Assembly: GCF_002953255.1 (NCBI RefSeq)
Contig: NZ_CP026498.1
Location: 9,388,066 to 9,452,065 of the forward strand
Length of the DNA: 64,000 bases
Reading direction: 5' to 3'
DNA from: Streptomyces sp. CB01881
GTDB lineage: Bacteria; Actinomycetota; Actinomycetes; Streptomycetales; Streptomycetaceae
Below are positions 41,768 through 50,843 of the stretch, one piece after another. How positions within the stretch are numbered: position 1 is the stretch's first letter; every line of letters starts with the position of its first letter. Below the pieces are notes generated by a model. The model made no database searches and was not told the origin of the DNA. It was given only the letters and a program-made list of their open reading frames with translations. Both the position numbers and the translations under genes were made by a program.

Positions 41768-43137
41768 GCGAGGACACGATACGCCTGGCCACCATCGGCC
41801 GGATCCTCCGCCGGCGCTGGCGGCTGCTCACCGTCCTCGCCGTGCTGGGCGCGCTCTCCGGCTTCGGCGCCTCCGCGCTGTTCCCGCCGCAGTACACGAC
41901 GTCGGCGTCGGTGCTGCTGCCGGGGGCGTGGCAGGACCGCGAGCTGCTCACCCAGGCGGAGATCGCGACCAGTTCGGTGGTGATCGACCGGGTGGCCGCC
42001 ACGCTCGGCTGGGCCGGGGTCAGCGGCAGCGACCTGCGGGGCCGGGTGACCGCCACGGCCGCGGACGGGAACATCATCAAGATCTCCGGTACGGCCGAGA
42101 CCCCGGAGCGCGCGCAGCAGCTCTCCGACCAGGTGGCCCGGCAGTTCGTCACGTTCGCGGTCCGGATCGCGGGCGACGGCACCGACCCCGAGGCGGCGCA
42201 GCCCGAGGCGCTGCGGCAGCTGGTGGCGCAGGCCAGCCGCCGCATCACCGACCTGGCCGACGCGGCCGCTCCGGGGCAGAGCGTGGACGCCGTGCAGACC
42301 CGCACCGAGCTGGTGAAGATGCGCACCGCGCTGCAGGACGCCATGAAGAAGCTGGACCAGGCCGACCCGGCCACCAACAAGGCGGGCACCATGGTCGTCA
42401 TGGGCTCGGCGGCCCGGCCGACCGGCGAGGCCGCGCCGACCAGGGCCCAGCTCGTCGCCGGCGGGGCGCTGGTGTTCCTCCTGGTCGGGGTCATCGGCCA
42501 CCTCAGCGCCGCCCGGGCCAGCCGTCGGCTGCGCACCGAACCGGAGATCGCCGCGGCGCTGCGCTCGGTGTTCCTCGGTGCCGTCGACGTCTCCGGTGAA
42601 CGGTCCGCGAGGCGGCCGGAGGACCGCGGTCCGAAGGCCCTGGTCCGCCGGCTGCTGGGCCTCGACGTCCGGTGGGACGTGCCGGCCCCGCACGCCTGCG
42701 GCGACGAGGCCGACCGGCAGGCCCGCTACCGGCGGGTGTGCGCCCGGCTCCGGGACCGGCTGCCGACCCCCCGTCGCCTGCTGGTCGTCGTCCCCGGCGG
42801 GGACCGGCTCGCCCACCGGGCAGCCGGGCAGCTCGTCGCCGAGGCGGGCGGCGAGCCCGCGCTGCGGGTGGTGGAGGTGTCGGTGGACCGGCCGCTGGTG
42901 CCCGACCGCGAGGACGAGTCCGGTGCGCTGGTGGTGCTCGGCGCGGGCAGCCGGACCGCGGCCGAGCTGGCCGGCATCGCCGAGGCGTGCGCGGAGGCCG
43001 GGCACGAGGTCGTCGGCGTGGTCGTCGCCGGCCTGGTCCGGGCCCGTCCGAACCGCTCCGCCGACCCCCGTCCGGACGCCGCCGAGCGGGTGCCGGTGCC
43101 GGTGGGCGGCGACGACACGAGGAGAGCGTCGGGGTGA
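41764..43137 (+). CDS. Wzz-type polysaccharide co-polymerase with degenerate ATPase domain (1)
   Basis: A 457-aa membrane protein from TTG 41764 (TTGA overlap). Two helices (LLTVLAVLGALSGFGASALF near 22-41 and AQLVAGGALVFLLVGVIGHL near 225-244) flank an extracellular Wzz domain. The cytoplasmic tail (about 250-457) corresponds to a BY-kinase-like P-loop domain (RRLLVVVPGGDRLAHRAAGQLVAEAGG) but lacks a GKT/GKS Walker A and a Tyr cluster. It should set chain length without its own kinase activity. Confidence 0.85.
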   Translation: MSEDTIRLATIGRILRRRWRLLTVLAVLGALSGFGASALFPPQYTTSASVLLPGAWQDRELLTQAEIATSSVVIDRVAATLGWAGVSGSDLRGRVTATAADGNIIKISGTAETPERAQQLSDQVARQFVTFAVRIAGDGTDPEAAQPEALRQLVAQASRRITDLADAAAPGQSVDAVQTRTELVKMRTALQDAMKKLDQADPATNKAGTMVVMGSAARPTGEAAPTRAQLVAGGALVFLLVGVIGHLSAARASRRLRTEPEIAAALRSVFLGAVDVSGERSARRPEDRGPKALVRRLLGLDVRWDVPAPHACGDEADRQARYRRVCARLRDRLPTPRRLLVVVPGGDRLAHRAAGQLVAEAGGEPALRVVEVSVDRPLVPDREDESGALVVLGAGSRTAAELAGIAEACAEAGHEVVGVVVAGLVRARPNRSADPRPDAAERVPVPVGGDDTRRASG

Positions 43138-44663
43138 CGACGAGTACGACGTCGGAGTCGCCGGCCGCCGCTCCGCTCCTGGACCTGCAACAACTGGTGG
43201 CCGCGGTGCGCAGGCGCCGCCGCCTCTGGTGCTCCCTCGCGCTGGTCGGGCTGCTGCTGGGCGCGGCGGTGGCCGTCCTGATGCCGCCGCCGCCGAGCGC
43301 GGTGGTCAAGCTGCTGGTCGCGCACGAGGGGGACCAGCCGAACGACTCCGGAACGCTGATCCGCACCGACGTGGCCGTGCTGCAGACCACGGCGATCGCC
43401 GGCAAGGCCCTGCAGGCCCTCGGCGCCCCGGACAAGCCCGAGGACTTCATGAAGGCCTACACGGGCCTCGGCCTGACCAACAACCTCCTGGAGATCGACG
43501 TGACGGGCCGCAGCGACGCGGAGGCGGTGGCCCGGGCCAAGGCGCTGGCCGACGCCTTCGTCGCGGACCACGTGCGGCGGATCCAGGAAGCCGCGGACGC
43601 CGAGGCCAAGGCCCTGCTCGACCAGCAGGGCCGGATGCGGGAGGAGCTCGCCCAGATCAACCAGGCGATCGGGGACGGCGCGCAGCAGAACGGGCCGAAG
43701 GCCTCGGCGAGCCTGGAGTCGCTCTACTCCAGCCGGGCCGACCTCACCTCGCGGATCACCGAGTTCGGCCAGCGCGCCGCCGCCGCGCGGGTCGGCACGC
43801 CCCGGCTCGTCGCCGGCACCCAGATCGTCGACGCCCCGCACGTGGTCCGCAAGTCCCTGCCCGTGACCGCCGCCACCGACGCCGCGATCGGGCTGGTCCT
43901 CGGGCTCGTCGTCGGGCTGGCGTGGGCCGCGGTCGGCACGGTGGTGGCGGACCGCCCGGTGCTGCGCCGGGACATCGCGGCCAACCTCGGCGCCTCGGTC
44001 GTCGCGGAGTTCCGCCGACGGCCGCGCGGGCCGGCCGGACGGTTGCAGGGCCGGCGGGCCCGGGTGGCCCGGACGAGGCTGACCACGACCCTGGCCCGGA
44101 CGGTGCGCGGCTCCGCGGAGGCGGTGTCGCTGCTCGAACTGGGCTGCGCGGGCAGTACGAGCGAGATCGCCCTGGACCTCGGCCGGGCCCTCGGGGAGGA
44201 GGGGCCGGTGGTCGTCGTCGACGGTCTGCCCGGCCCGCAGCTCGCCAGGCGCCGCCCGCAGCCGGGGGACCCGGCCGTGGTCGGCGGCGAGTCCGCGCCG
44301 GCCCCTGCGGGTGCGGAGCGCCGGCTCGGCGTGGGCTCGGTGGCGCCCGGCACGGCCTGGACCGACCTGCGGTACCTCGGCACCCGGACGGTGCTCGTGG
44401 TGCGGGCCGGGCACGGGAACACCGCGTGGCTGCACACCGTGGCGCGGCAACTCGCCGACCAGGACATCGCGGTGATCGGCGTGGTGCTGATCGACCCCGA
44501 TCCGCGGGACCGCACCGACGGCACGCTCTGGGACGGGCCGCCCGCCCCGGCGCGCGGCCGCAGCGGGTCGCCGGCCCGGCAGAACGGCACCGGCCGGCGG
44601 CGGACGGAGCGACGACCGATGTGGACCGCACGGGTCCCGGACAGCGACCAGGAGGCGAGGTAG
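43134..44663 (+). CDS. Wzz-type polysaccharide co-polymerase with degenerate ATPase domain (2)
   Basis: A 509-aa protein from GTG 43134 (GTGA overlap) with the same layout as the preceding gene: N-terminal helix (LWCSLALVGLLLGAAVAVLM), a Wzz domain with a coiled-coil-like stretch (residues about 130-215), and a second helix (AAIGLVLGLVVGLAWAAVGTVV). The tail is a P-loop-like domain whose Walker A position reads LGCAGSTSEIALDLG, with no Lys. The C-terminus is basic and disordered. The two may form a heteromeric chain-length complex; sequence identity between them is low. Confidence 0.82.
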   Translation: MTTSTTSESPAAAPLLDLQQLVAAVRRRRRLWCSLALVGLLLGAAVAVLMPPPPSAVVKLLVAHEGDQPNDSGTLIRTDVAVLQTTAIAGKALQALGAPDKPEDFMKAYTGLGLTNNLLEIDVTGRSDAEAVARAKALADAFVADHVRRIQEAADAEAKALLDQQGRMREELAQINQAIGDGAQQNGPKASASLESLYSSRADLTSRITEFGQRAAAARVGTPRLVAGTQIVDAPHVVRKSLPVTAATDAAIGLVLGLVVGLAWAAVGTVVADRPVLRRDIAANLGASVVAEFRRRPRGPAGRLQGRRARVARTRLTTTLARTVRGSAEAVSLLELGCAGSTSEIALDLGRALGEEGPVVVVDGLPGPQLARRRPQPGDPAVVGGESAPAPAGAERRLGVGSVAPGTAWTDLRYLGTRTVLVVRAGHGNTAWLHTVARQLADQDIAVIGVVLIDPDPRDRTDGTLWDGPPAPARGRSGSPARQNGTGRRRTERRPMWTARVPDSDQEAR

Positions 44664-44666
44664 GAC

Positions 44667-46592
44667 ATGTGTGGCATCGCAGGCGCGTACCGATGGCCGG
44701 ACGGGAAGGTCGTGACCGACCTGCTCACCGACACCCTCGCCCACCGCGGTCCGGACGGGTCGGGCCGCTACGGTCACCCGGTCGGTGACGGCGAAGTGCA
44801 CCTGGGGCACCGCCGGCTGGCCGTCATCGACCTGTCCGGGACCGGCGCCCAGCCGATGGTCTCGGACGGCCTCGTCCTGACGTACAACGGCGAGCTGTAC
44901 AACGCGCCCGAGCTGCGGGCCGAACTCTCGGCCGCCGGGGTGCGCTTCCGCGGCACCTCCGACACCGAGGTGCTGCTGGAGGCCTGGCGGCGCTGGGGCA
45001 CGGACTGCCTGCCCCGGCTGCGCGGCATGTTCGCGTTCGGGATCTTCGACGAGCGGACCGGCGAGCTGGTGCTCGTCCGCGACCAGCTCGGCATCAAGCC
45101 GCTGTTCCTGCTCCGGCGCGGCGAGGGTCTGGTGTTCGCCTCCGAGCTCAAGGCGCTGGCCGCCGCCACCGGCGGGACGCTGGAGGTGGACCACGCGGCG
45201 ATGGTGGCCTCCCTGCTGTACTACTGGGTGCCGGACTCGCGGTGCGCGTTCCGCGGGGCGGAGAAGCTGCCGCCGGGCAGCTGGCTGCGGTGCAGGCCCG
45301 ACGGGCGGGTGGAGCGCGGCCGGTTCTGGCACCTGCGGGAGGTCGCCGCCGAGGGCCGGGAGCGGGCCCGGGCCGGCGAACTGCCGGACATCGCCGCCGT
45401 CGTCGAGGAGTCGACGCGGCGTCACCTGCTCTCCGACGTCCCCGTGGCGACCTTCCTCTCCGGCGGGCTGGACTCCAGCTACCTGACGGCGCTGGCGGCC
45501 CGCGACCACCCCGGGATCTCCGCCTACACGATCGGCTTCCGCGCCGAGGACGCCAGGTTCGAGGCGATGCCGGACGACCTGCGCTACGCCCGGCAGGTGG
45601 CCGAGCGGTTCGGCGTCGACCTGCACGAGATCGAGATCGCCCCGGACGTGCTCGACCTGCTGCCGCGGATGACGTACCACCTGGACGAGCCGATCGGCGA
45701 CCCGGCCGCGATCAACACCTTCCTGATCTGCTCGGCCGCCCGGGAGGCCGGGGTCAAGGTGATGCTCTCGGGGATGGGCGCCGACGAGCTGTTCGCCGGC
45801 TACCGCAAGCACCTGGCCAACCAGTTGGCGCTGCGCTACCAGCGCGTCCCCCGGCCGCTGCGGCGCGGCCTGTCCGCGGCCGTGGACCGGTTGCCGGTCG
45901 CCTCGGCCCGGCGGGGGTTCCGGTCGGTGCGGTTCGCGAAGCGGTTCCTCTCCTTCGCCGACCTGCCGGAGGAGACGGCGTTCCGGCGCAGCTACACCAT
46001 GTACGACCGGGAGGAACTGCTCGCCCTGGTCGATCCGGACCTGGCCGGGACGGTCCAGGACGTGCTGACCGAGCACGCGGACGTCTACCGGGACAACGAC
46101 CTGGACGACTTCGTCAACCGGATGTGCCTGGGCGACGCCCGGATGTTCCTGCCGGGCCTGAACCTCGCGTACACCGACCGGTCGAGCATGGCCGCGTCGA
46201 CCGAGGTGCGGGTGCCGTACGTGGACGTCGAGGTGGTCCGGGCGGCGTTCTCGGTGCCCGGCAACCGCAAGATCGTGGGACGGCAGGGCAAGGCCGTCCT
46301 CAAGGAGGCGGCCACCTCGGTCCTGCCCCGGGAGATCGTGTACCGGCCCAAGGGCCTGTTCAGCGCCCCGCTGCGGGCCTGGATGAGCCGGGACCTGGCA
46401 CCGCTGGTGCGCGAGGTGATCAACGACGGCGAGCTCGTCCGGTCCGGGTTCCTGCGCCGCGACGCACTGGCCCGGCTGGTCGCCGAGGACGCCGCCGGGC
46501 AGCAGGACTTCTCCAAACACCTCTGGCACGTGCTGACCCTCGAGTACTGGTACCGCGGCGCGACCTCCGGCGCGACCGCGGCACCTTCCTGA
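44667..46592 (+). CDS. Asparagine synthase-like glutamine amidotransferase (AsnB family)
   Basis: A 641-aa enzyme. Cys2 (MCGIAG) is the N-terminal glutaminase nucleophile, followed by HRGPDG and NGELYN. The synthetase domain has the PP-loop FLSGGLDSSYL and SGMGADELFAGY. AsnB homologues inside polysaccharide clusters are known or thought to amidate uronic acid carboxyls (WbpS-like) rather than make asparagine. With a uronate-forming dehydrogenase two genes upstream, amidation of that sugar is a sensible prediction. True asparagine synthetase cannot be excluded. Confidence 0.9.
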   Translation: MCGIAGAYRWPDGKVVTDLLTDTLAHRGPDGSGRYGHPVGDGEVHLGHRRLAVIDLSGTGAQPMVSDGLVLTYNGELYNAPELRAELSAAGVRFRGTSDTEVLLEAWRRWGTDCLPRLRGMFAFGIFDERTGELVLVRDQLGIKPLFLLRRGEGLVFASELKALAAATGGTLEVDHAAMVASLLYYWVPDSRCAFRGAEKLPPGSWLRCRPDGRVERGRFWHLREVAAEGRERARAGELPDIAAVVEESTRRHLLSDVPVATFLSGGLDSSYLTALAARDHPGISAYTIGFRAEDARFEAMPDDLRYARQVAERFGVDLHEIEIAPDVLDLLPRMTYHLDEPIGDPAAINTFLICSAAREAGVKVMLSGMGADELFAGYRKHLANQLALRYQRVPRPLRRGLSAAVDRLPVASARRGFRSVRFAKRFLSFADLPEETAFRRSYTMYDREELLALVDPDLAGTVQDVLTEHADVYRDNDLDDFVNRMCLGDARMFLPGLNLAYTDRSSMAASTEVRVPYVDVEVVRAAFSVPGNRKIVGRQGKAVLKEAATSVLPREIVYRPKGLFSAPLRAWMSRDLAPLVREVINDGELVRSGFLRRDALARLVAEDAAGQQDFSKHLWHVLTLEYWYRGATSGATAAPS

Positions 46593-46644
46593 CGGCGCGG
46601 GGCCCGCCCGACGGCGTGGGCTCACGTGACGGCGAAGCGGACCG

Positions 46645-46695
46645 GACGGCGTGGCGGACAAGACGGCGTGACGAGCAAGACGGCGTAGAGAGCAG
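46645..46695. repeat. Degenerate 17-bp tandem repeat before the oxidoreductase gene
   Basis: Three 17-base units, each opening with GACGGCGT, run head to tail (46645-46661, 46662-46678, 46679-46695), in the only sizeable gap (112 bases) of the EPS operon. An isolated GACGGCGTG occurs just upstream. It could mark an internal promoter region or be a slippage product. Confidence 0.6.
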
Positions 46696-46704
46696 GGGAC
46701 TTCG

Positions 46705-48897
46705 GTGAAGCAGGTCGTGCAGAACTACAAGAGCGGCGAGCTGGCGGTGCTCGACGTACCCGTGCCGGGGTGCAAGCCGGGCGGTGTGCTGGTCCGCACC
46801 GCCTACTCGCTGATATCCACCGGGACCGAGCTCATGAAGGTGTCCGAGGCCGGCATGTCGATGCTGGGCAAGGCCCGTTCCCGGCCGGACCAGGTGGCCA
46901 AGGTCATGCAGAGCGTGGCCACCAACGGGCTGCCCGCCACCTACCGCAAGGTGATGGGCAAGCTGGACTCCTACACGCCGCTGGGCTATTCGCTGTGCGG
47001 GGTGGTCGAGCAGGTCGGCGCCGGGGTCGACGACGTGAAGGTCGGCGACCTGGTGGCCTGCGCCGGCAACGAGCACGCGTTGCACGCCGAGCTGAACTGG
47101 GTGCCGAAGAACCTCTACACCCCGGTGCCGGACGGCCTCGCGCCGCGGCACGCGGCCTTCGGCACCGTCGGGTCGATCGCGCTGCAGGGGGTGCGCCAGG
47201 GCGAGCCGCAGCTGGGCGAGGTGGCGCTGGTCATCGGCCTCGGGCTGATCGGGCAGCTGGTGGTGCAGCTCCTCGCCGCCGCGGGGGTGCGGGTCGTCGG
47301 GGCCGACCCCGACCCGACGCGCTGCGCGCTCGCCGAGCGGCTGGGCGCCGTGGCCTGCGGCGACCCCGGCTCCTCGGCCCTGGAGGGCGCCGTCGCCGAG
47401 CTGACCGGCGGTCACGGTGTGGACCAGGTGTACCTGGCCGCCGGCGGCGGCAGCAACCAGCCGGTCGAGCTGGCCGCCCACCTGGCCCGGGACCGCGGCC
47501 GGGTCGTCGACATCGGCAAGTGCCGCCTGGACCTGCCGTGGAACGCGTACTACGAGAAGGAGCTGGACGTCCGGTTCTCCCGCTCGTACGGCCCCGGGCG
47601 CTACGACCCGGAGTACGAGCTGGACGGGCGGGACTACCCGATCGGCTACGTGCGCTGGACCGAGCGCCGCAACCTGGCCTGCTTCCTCGATCTCCTCGCC
47701 CGCGGCCGCGTCGACGTGGAGCCGCTGGTCTCCCACATGGCCGAGTTCGAGGACGCCGTCGAGACGTACCGGCGGCTGAAGGACGGCGAACTGAAGGCCG
47801 TGGCCGTGCTGTTCCGCTACCCCGGGCCCACGGGGGAGGAGTCGGAGCACGCCGTGGAGGCCCCGGTGGTGGCGGTGCCCGCGGTGCGCCGCGGCACGGG
47901 GTCCACCCCGGCCCGGCCCGTCGGCGCGCCGGTGCGGCTGGCGTTCGTCGGCGCCGGGAACTACGCGAGCTCGATGCTGCTGCCGCACCTGGCGCAGCGC
48001 GAGGGCGTCACGCTGTCCACGGTCGTCACCACCACGGCGCTGTCCGCGGCCAACGCCCGGCGCAAGTTCGGCTTCGCCCGGGCGACCACCGACCTCGACG
48101 CCGTGCTCGGGGACCCGTCCGTCGACGCGGTCTTCGTGGTCACCCGGCACAGCTCGCACGCCGAACTGACCCGGCAGGCGCTGCTGGCCGGCAAGACGGT
48201 GTTCGTGGAGAAGCCGCTGGCCCTCACCGAGGACGAACTGGCCGGTGTGCTGGCGGCGGTGGAGGAGTCCGGCAACGACCGCCTGCAGGTGGGCTTCAAC
48301 CGCCGGTTCGCACCGCTGCTGCGGGAGGCGAAGAGCCGGCTCGGCGTCCGGACCGGTCCGGCGAGCCTGCGCTACCTGGTGAACGCGGGCCGGCTGCAGC
48401 ACGGCAGCTGGTACCTGCGGCAGGGCACCGAGGGCACCCGGTTCGCCGGCGAGGGCGGGCACTTCATCGACACGGCGAGCTGGCTGCTGGATGCCGACCC
48501 GGTCTCGGTGTACGCGGTCGCCTCGTCCGGCAACGAGGACCTCCAGGTGGTGCTGCGCTACCCGGACGACTCCACCGCCACCATCAGCTACGTCACCACC
48601 GGCGCGCCCGGCTTCCCCAAGGAGACGCTGGACCTCGTCGCGGACGGCAAGGTGCTGAAGCTCGACGACTTCGTCCGCGCCTCGGTGCACGGCCCCAAGC
48701 GGTGGGTCAGTTCCCGGCTGCCCAAGGCCCGGGACAAGGGCCAGTCCGCCGAACTGGCCGCGTTCGTCAGGGCCGTGCGGACCGGCGGGCCGATGCCGGT
48801 GCCGCTGGAGTCGCTGGTCGCCACCACGGCGGCGACCCTGGCCGTGCAGGCCGCCCTGACCGGCGGCGCGCCGGTGACCCTGGCGAGGCCGCGATGA
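46705..48897 (+). CDS. Two-domain oxidoreductase: zinc-type alcohol dehydrogenase plus Gfo/Idh/MocA
   Basis: A 730-aa fusion from GTG 46705. Residues about 1-375 are an MDR-type dehydrogenase (PGGVLVRTAYSLISTGTE and the Rossmann loop VIGLGLIGQLVVQLLAAAG). Residues about 410-730 are a Gfo/Idh/MocA dehydrogenase (RLAFVGAGNYASSMLLPHLAQRE, the EKPLALTEDEL motif). The fusion recurs in capsule and EPS loci beside AsnB and heparinase-like genes, as here. The sugar reaction it carries out is not established; NAD(P)-dependent modification of a uronic or amino sugar is likely. Confidence 0.88.
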   Translation: MKQVVQNYKSGELAVLDVPVPGCKPGGVLVRTAYSLISTGTELMKVSEAGMSMLGKARSRPDQVAKVMQSVATNGLPATYRKVMGKLDSYTPLGYSLCGVVEQVGAGVDDVKVGDLVACAGNEHALHAELNWVPKNLYTPVPDGLAPRHAAFGTVGSIALQGVRQGEPQLGEVALVIGLGLIGQLVVQLLAAAGVRVVGADPDPTRCALAERLGAVACGDPGSSALEGAVAELTGGHGVDQVYLAAGGGSNQPVELAAHLARDRGRVVDIGKCRLDLPWNAYYEKELDVRFSRSYGPGRYDPEYELDGRDYPIGYVRWTERRNLACFLDLLARGRVDVEPLVSHMAEFEDAVETYRRLKDGELKAVAVLFRYPGPTGEESEHAVEAPVVAVPAVRRGTGSTPARPVGAPVRLAFVGAGNYASSMLLPHLAQREGVTLSTVVTTTALSAANARRKFGFARATTDLDAVLGDPSVDAVFVVTRHSSHAELTRQALLAGKTVFVEKPLALTEDELAGVLAAVEESGNDRLQVGFNRRFAPLLREAKSRLGVRTGPASLRYLVNAGRLQHGSWYLRQGTEGTRFAGEGGHFIDTASWLLDADPVSVYAVASSGNEDLQVVLRYPDDSTATISYVTTGAPGFPKETLDLVADGKVLKLDDFVRASVHGPKRWVSSRLPKARDKGQSAELAAFVRAVRTGGPMPVPLESLVATTAATLAVQAALTGGAPVTLARPR

Positions 48898-50843
48898 CCA
48901 TGAGCGCGGGCTGGTACCTGCGGCGGCTGTCCCGGATGGGGCCGCGGGAGGTCGGCGGCCGGGTGGGCGACGCGGTGCGCAGGCGGCGGTGGCGGACGGT
49001 GGCGCCGCGGCGCCCGGTCGTGTCCGGCGCCCGGTTCACCGCCGTGCTGCCCGCCGGGGCGATCGCCGCGGTGCCGGCGGACGCCGCGAAACGGCTGGTC
49101 GCCGCGGCGGACCGGCTGATGGACGGGCACGCCGAGTTCTTCGGGGTGGTCCGTGACGACCTGGCCGCCCCGGACTGGTGGCGCGACCCGAAGACCGGGC
49201 GCCGGGCCCCGGCCGGTTACGCCTTCGACGTGCCCTACCGCGACGAGGACGCGGTCGGGGACATCAAGCAGATCTGGGAGCCGTCCCGGCACCAGTACCT
49301 GACCGTGCTCGCCGCCGCGTACGCGGTCACCGGGAACGAGCGGTACGCCGAGCGGGTCGCCGAGCACCTGCGGTCCTGGTGGGCGGCCAACCCGCCGCTG
49401 CGCGGCGTGCACTGGATCAGCGGCATCGAGCTGGGCATCCGGCTGCTGTCCTGGGTGTGGATCCGCCGGCTGCTCGACGGCTGGCCGGGCGCGGCGGGAC
49501 TGTTCGAGGGCAACCCGGTGGCGCTGGACCAGATCTGGCACCACCAGCGCTGGCTGGCCGCCTTCCCCAGCCGGGGGTCCTCGGCAAACAACCACGTCAT
49601 CGCCGAGGCGGCCGGGCAGTTCGCCGCGGCCTGCGCCTTCGGCTGGTTCCCCTCCTCCGCGCGCTGGCGCACGGGCGCGCTGCGGTCGCTGGAACGGAAC
49701 CTGCGCGGCAACACCTTCCCGTCCGGCCTCAACCGCGAACTGGCCGGCGAGTACCACGGGCTGGTCCTGGAGCTCGGCCTGGCCGCGGTGGCCGAGGCGG
49801 ACGCCGCCGCCGTACCCGTCCCCAGGACGGTCCGGCTGGTCCTGCTGCGGATGACCGACGCGCTCGCGGCCGTCGTGGACGACCGGCTGCGGCCGCCGCG
49901 CCAGGGCGACGCGGACGACGGGCACGGGCTGGTCGTGGACGGCGCGGGCACCGACCGCTGGGCCTCGCTGCTGGCCACCGGGGAGGCCGTGTTCGGCCGA
50001 CTCGCCTGGTGGCCGGAGGTGACCGGCACCGATGTGCGCACCCCGCTGCTGGCCGCGCTCCTGCGGCCGTACGGGAAGGACGGGACCGTGACCCGCCCGG
50101 CGCGCCGGCGGGCCCACTTCGCCGACGCCGGGATGACCGTCCTGCGCGGCCCGGACGGGATCTGGTGCCGCTGCGACGGCGGTCCGCACGGGTTCCTGTC
50201 CATCGCCGCGCACGCCCACGCGGACGCCTTGTCCCTGGAGGTGCGGCAGGACGGGGTCGACGTGCTCGCCGACCCGGGGACGTACTGCTACCACGGGCAG
50301 CCCGAGTGGCGACGGTACTTCCGGTCGACGCTGGGCCACAACACCCTGGAGCTGGACGGCGAGGACCAGTCCACCTCCGGCGGCCCGTTCCTGTGGACCC
50401 GGCACGCCCGCAGCCGGGTCCTGGTCGCGGACACCTCCGCCGAGGGGGTGGCCCGCTGGTGCGCCGAGCACGACGGCTACCAGCAGTCGGTGCACCGCCG
50501 CCGGGTGGAGCTGACCGCCGCGAGCCGGGAGCTGCGGGTGGTCGACGAGGTGCGCGGCCCGCGCCGCGCGGTACGGCTGGCCTTCCACCTCGGCCCGGCG
50601 GTCACCGCGGACCTGACGGGCAACCGGGCCGTGCTGACCTGGACCGGGGACGGTGAGGACCGCTCCGCGGTGCTCGACCTGCCCGGGCAGCTGACCTGGC
50701 GGGCGCACCGCGGCGAGACCGGACCGCCGCTGGGCTGGTACTCCGCCGGCTTCGGACGCAAGGTACCGGCCACCACGCTGGTCGGCACCGGCTTCACGGA
50801 CGGCGCGCAGGGGTTCACCACCGTGCTCGGGTTCCGCGGCTAG
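48894..50843 (+). CDS. Heparinase II/III-family polysaccharide lyase-like protein
   Basis: A 649-aa protein from ATG 48894 (ATGA overlap). The N-terminal alpha toroid (residues about 90-330) contains HWISGIELGIRLLSWVW and RGSSANNHVIAEAAGQFAAAC. The C-terminal heparinase_II_III beta sandwich has HAHADALSLEVRQDG and STLGHNTLELDG. Family members cleave uronic-acid glycans by beta-elimination. No signal peptide is visible (the start has WYLRRLSRM), so it may act inside the cell or at the membrane on the nascent polymer. Its presence supports a uronate-containing product. Confidence 0.88.
   Translation: MTMSAGWYLRRLSRMGPREVGGRVGDAVRRRRWRTVAPRRPVVSGARFTAVLPAGAIAAVPADAAKRLVAAADRLMDGHAEFFGVVRDDLAAPDWWRDPKTGRRAPAGYAFDVPYRDEDAVGDIKQIWEPSRHQYLTVLAAAYAVTGNERYAERVAEHLRSWWAANPPLRGVHWISGIELGIRLLSWVWIRRLLDGWPGAAGLFEGNPVALDQIWHHQRWLAAFPSRGSSANNHVIAEAAGQFAAACAFGWFPSSARWRTGALRSLERNLRGNTFPSGLNRELAGEYHGLVLELGLAAVAEADAAAVPVPRTVRLVLLRMTDALAAVVDDRLRPPRQGDADDGHGLVVDGAGTDRWASLLATGEAVFGRLAWWPEVTGTDVRTPLLAALLRPYGKDGTVTRPARRRAHFADAGMTVLRGPDGIWCRCDGGPHGFLSIAAHAHADALSLEVRQDGVDVLADPGTYCYHGQPEWRRYFRSTLGHNTLELDGEDQSTSGGPFLWTRHARSRVLVADTSAEGVARWCAEHDGYQQSVHRRRVELTAASRELRVVDEVRGPRRAVRLAFHLGPAVTADLTGNRAVLTWTGDGEDRSAVLDLPGQLTWRAHRGETGPPLGWYSAGFGRKVPATTLVGTGFTDGAQGFTTVLGFRG

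Noticed and set aside
42726..46661. A 1311-codon minus-strand open frame
   Set aside because: It is antisense to the Wzz and AsnB genes, which carry clear motifs; the frame is repetitive Arg/Gly/Pro sequence caused by GC skew.
48894..50843. Alginate lyase or heparin lyase as a firm call
   Set aside because: The heparinase II/III fold covers several substrates; only the uronate preference of the family can be used.
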